Shown piece after piece: positions 32,201 through 33,309 of a stretch of DNA of 33,309 nt. The notes under the pieces are model-generated. The model was not told the origin of the DNA and searched no databases. It was given only the letters and a program-made list of their open reading frames with translations. Source of the DNA: an uncultured Bacteroidales bacterium (GTDB lineage: Bacteria > Bacteroidota > Bacteroidia > Bacteroidales > Paludibacteraceae); assembly GCA_902774185.1 (NCBI GenBank), contig CACYHE010000005.1, forward strand, positions 1 through 33,309, given 5' to 3'. The stretch's first letter is position 1. Every line of letters begins with the position of its first letter. The translations under genes and the position numbers were made by a program.

Positions 32201-33309
32201 CTTCATACGAAGGCACGCCGACCAAGAATCCGACAGTTGATTATACCTACGAGTTCAATGGTACATGGTCTCCGGCCATTACAAAGGTAACCGGTTCGGC
32301 TACTTATACTGCGCAATATACGGCTACCCCGCGTGCGTACACGATCACGTTCCTTAATTATGATATGTCTGTATTGGGAACGGCAGAGGTGGTATATAAC
32401 GGCACGCCGTCGAATGCTACCTACTTGGCAGCAGTGGCTCCGATGACGGAAGATCCGTACAAGCCGGACAATAGTGCGTTCTCGTTCGAGTTCGCCGGTT
32501 GGAGACTGCAAGGCGCAAGCAGCAACGGTTTTGCACAAGTGAAGGGCGACCAGACCTATATCGCGCAGTTCAATCAGACAACCAAGAAATATAAGATTTC
32601 GTTTGTGGATGATGATGGTGAGACCGTGCTCCACTATCTGCAATTGGAATACGGTCAAACCCCGTCTTATACTTGGGCTAATCCGAGCAAACAGGATGCA
32701 GAATGGACCTATTCGTTCACAGGATGGACACCTGCAACCTTCTCCGAAGTGCAAGGCCCGCAGACATATGTCGCTAATTACAACAAGACTAAACGCAAAT
32801 ATGACATCACTTGGGTAGATGGCAACGGTGCGACCTTGAAGACCGATCAAGTGGCATACGGAGAAACACCGGCATATAGCGGTGCTACCCCGACGAAGAA
32901 TCCTACTGATGCAAATTGTTTCGTATTTAACAATACATGGTCGCCTGCAATTGTTGCTGTAGTTGGCGAGGCTACTTATACTGCTCAGTTTGATGCAACA
33001 GAGCGTAAGTATAGAGTGACATGGGATGCTGCTACAAATGGCGGAACTTGCGGTACAGACTATACCGACTTCTCGTACAATGCTGCGATTGGTACGTTGC
33101 CTGTAGCAACCAAGGAAGGCCATACGTTCAACGGCTGGTTCACGCAGGCTACTGGTGGTACACAGATCACAACTGTAACCAAAGTAACCGCAGACGTCAT
33201 ATATCATGCTCAGTTTACGATTAACAAGTATTCCTTCTCGATAGGTGTAACTCCTGCCGGTTATGGTAGTGTGGATGTCGCATCCATAACGCAGATTCCG
33301 CATGGAACC
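26224..33309 (+). CDS. Giant secreted surface protein, 5' part (3' end outside window)
   Basis: 2362 codons are open to the window edge. It has a signal peptide (hydrophobic MLLCVLLLGVG, probable cut after AWA at residue 42). Residues about 45-370 are Ser/Thr/Gly-rich beta domains. Residues about 370-1280 form a long repetitive beta-helix-like region with recurring AYG(V/I), (I/V)NGG and TIN motifs, resembling bacterial pectate-lyase-like or autotransporter passenger folds. A segment with SLEEAL (near 1344), LPANATLLIPY and FRKLTFGNGVNL matches the same segment of the protein at 2-5476. InlB-type repeats run from about residue 1893 to the edge (YEFNGTWSPAI, YTAQY). It is presumably exported and surface-anchored through type IX secretion. 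The leader is a duplicate of the KilA-N cassette leader, and no canonical promoter was found next to it. Confidence 0.9.
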   Translation, partial: METKILKSINLIRCVSGANLNLIRYAAMLLCVLLLGVGNAWAGGGGTKYYYAKLTISQSGPTGAGLVYVANSNSKPGSANAGKAVTSTSTTTSGGNVTMYYWIDVNAGYNVSLSGGITAGPATGATLNGSKALATATSDGESKAKAHTATATFVAVTVNSVDAASKDLAPTNPSIDYPFTVTFATSNLKTIALDLNKSPETADGKFTITGWAQDGNNVVATGKFNGGDSYGGASRNNSTTVSLQSKASGSTAKTCTVTANFPALAFVDADVMDVYTTQNDATKTGSADFNFNYGAEDDFPTTPSFTHTSGDGAFTVTGYEVTSDFSKGTCKVTVNYSFNPNGVAGTTKEELKITSAGGLVATATVTGESEAEATEDVSVTTAAGVTTNYATWAAGLAAANASSGCTLTLLRDIDLTETYGITSTQGITQTFTLDLNGKTLSAATGGSILNPSKSGKTLTIKDSKTGGRIENIAYLNNVLYGINVGAGVTVNIEGGTIYVENTAQYAYGTSTYTDGTPNLQSMQARAIHMAATSKVNISGGKVHAVATRNAFGVREESNSSNTSELNITGGEVLGEAPCYAYGIYAGGKVNISGGTVSALLNDKTVDGNTTYTANAWNDYTLHRYGYAIQMFAGSSATKTSNYFGTLKITGGTINSTNVNKTLNGTTVQTEHTYGIYLNVSATGAGAGKTGPDGTKVMKACAIGSMENATINVNHAGSTAYGVMAVGCYNSFDNTTTPFTIKNSTINVNAYASAYGVYANAYVNWSSTLTALTGNGGCTYGNIELTNTTINATTTGAGAYCGWAGCTSGTVANAKDITGSTSTGNGTYYGEYAAAGKITVNNGTYTASAGTSSAYGFGSSDRAKCVRNVNGVFSGRDAATDPQGSLSDNTPTSEAYPELYIHGGDISATTGTSTTAIAIKSGGNTVIDGGTFNAYSGAGTAYGLYVTAGKTTANGVTFPASATTKAYGVYVTGGISDWSLFTYYGEVELNNCNASGTARTTTDARGVFVEGNTKVYTQASFDAMKSANNSNYKNYGDYAQVGERAFVAKATINGGTYTATAETTTAYGIVVTSTRVSTNKEAIAYSPLTVKNATITAKTNTGTTAYGVQPGGGGLIENCTITATAGTTTASGVRAIDKTTVIKNSTITAKGSNTVYGLEGYVDVSTAHGNCWHGDFDLTEAGSTKVTAESTGSTTAYTIYLNAKAANVASGTFAGDYATAANATINEGEYIAKTNGGTSGYTIALTGKQTKGDASAQPEVLINGGKFNGATAEVGTAGVIGHVQMKGGYYVHNTNLSKYIPEGYEEFPLPSDRPEYTEGYRYAVEPVGMHGIDVCQIGSTKYKSLEEALQVVTSGQTIYMIANYTMATPGDYVLPANATLLIPYKDGTGKGASTAIGNSAVTNSSATTPSLFRKLTFGNGVNLTCFGTIETSAQQKCNGQYGACAGMVSGAYGQIHLEEGSHISMEANSRLNCWGYITGKGTINVKKNATVLEDFQLGDWPGGTNASNLNNNSDKVFPITHYFYQNIECPITYRPGSSALGSSHIYASSTVVGQDAVKLVGTSGALFLMADNDESADTWVMKDYDETTDRCVWTMNSGATIGNLNINLQASFLSYNFSSANYDLPITTNMTVILNNGEMGLSQNTVFLPGSKLIVNKQGTFAINGVNVVAYDASDWTGTTIYRATYSPTWGTTNPRSTTAIDAEFFLHGKVNIKGNGGLYTTTSGANVHSTNEDAGEVIYTTAAQGNKTTKYLKQGGTTRASLTANPAKLKNGNGSYAESAGTTSGKTWTFKNDVWDAWGKDGCFFVNAQDEPHAKPAALVQLTSKTPDANHLHHDAATGTRNFVWDENCYWWEVVTEPTPEGYYRSINADNNGDYNYYYYDNAAACWKIKKITVTWNINGSNTNYSVGYGVKPEWLGATPTKTSSSSDYVWRWDGWTMGSDPTVLANNDLPYVTENTTFTAHFYEKYYEYNVTFKNSDGTILDSRNWRAGTTPSYEGTPTKNPTVDYTYEFNGTWSPAITKVTGSATYTAQYTATPRAYTITFLNYDMSVLGTAEVVYNGTPSNATYLAAVAPMTEDPYKPDNSAFSFEFAGWRLQGASSNGFAQVKGDQTYIAQFNQTTKKYKISFVDDDGETVLHYLQLEYGQTPSYTWANPSKQDAEWTYSFTGWTPATFSEVQGPQTYVANYNKTKRKYDITWVDGNGATLKTDQVAYGETPAYSGATPTKNPTDANCFVFNNTWSPAIVAVVGEATYTAQFDATERKYRVTWDAATNGGTCGTDYTDFSYNAAIGTLPVATKEGHTFNGWFTQATGGTQITTVTKVTADVIYHAQFTINKYSFSIGVTPAGYGSVDVASITQIPHGT

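Noticed and set aside
32203-33303. Long open frame (366 codons) on the minus strand opposite the second giant gene
   Set aside because: Antisense to a clearly coding repeat region; low-complexity, Cys/Arg/Ile-rich translation with no domain. Similar antisense frames at 4655-5464 and 29437-30210 were rejected for the same reason.

Overview
The window looks like a Bacteroidales chromosome (phylum Bacteroidota), probably an uncultured gut-type lineage. The evidence is the promoter type (TTTG about 20 bp upstream of TAnnTTTG), the near absence of Shine-Dalgarno sites, giant secreted proteins with Listeria-Bacteroides (InlB-type) repeats and a type IX secretion-like C-terminal tail, and the families DUF3987, DUF3737, DUF4105 and DUF1016. 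No rRNA, tRNA, IS transposase or CRISPR array was recognised.

Layout. (1) 2-5476 is the 3' part of a giant surface protein, followed by a 44-residue ORF and a strong terminator. (2) 5714-20699 is a plus-strand district encoding a partial type II fatty-acid/polyketide-like pathway: DUF4105 membrane protein, condensation-fold protein, phosphatidylserine decarboxylase-like protein, FabG-like reductase, ketosynthase, acyl carrier protein, FAD-dependent desaturase/isomerase-like oxidoreductase, a broken second ketosynthase, a DUF3737 beta-helix protein and an unknown protein. The pathway genes are split into blocks, and nearly every block begins with a STAND/archaeal-type P-loop ATPase gene that has its own canonical promoter. 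There are four intact ATPases and one 16-codon stub. (3) 20743-22821 holds two minus-strand genes: an unknown 144-residue protein and a DUF3987 primase/helicase-like protein, separated by a non-coding segment with iteron-like inverted repeats. (4) 23046-26183 is an accessory strip: an internally deleted ATPase copy, a YhcG/DUF1016 PD-(D/E)XK nuclease, a DUF3800 protein, a candidate minus-strand small RNA and a broken KilA-N gene. (5) 26224 to the end is the 5' part of a second giant surface protein, paralogous to the first.

Two patterns stand out. First, the ATPase, nuclease and KilA-N genes behave like gene cassettes. Unrelated ORFs share the same promoter module, the same leader ending in GATACAAAAAGATATG, or the same roughly 34-bp element after the stop codon, and they appear to have been inserted into the lipid operon and to provide its promoters. 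Several copies have decayed by internal deletion. Second, the lipid district is peppered with short, mutually unrelated tandem repeats (units of about 7-22 bp). They sit directly against start and stop codons, sometimes lie inside coding sequence, and coincide with truncated gene ends. Functional names rest on motifs read by eye and family knowledge; no database search was run.
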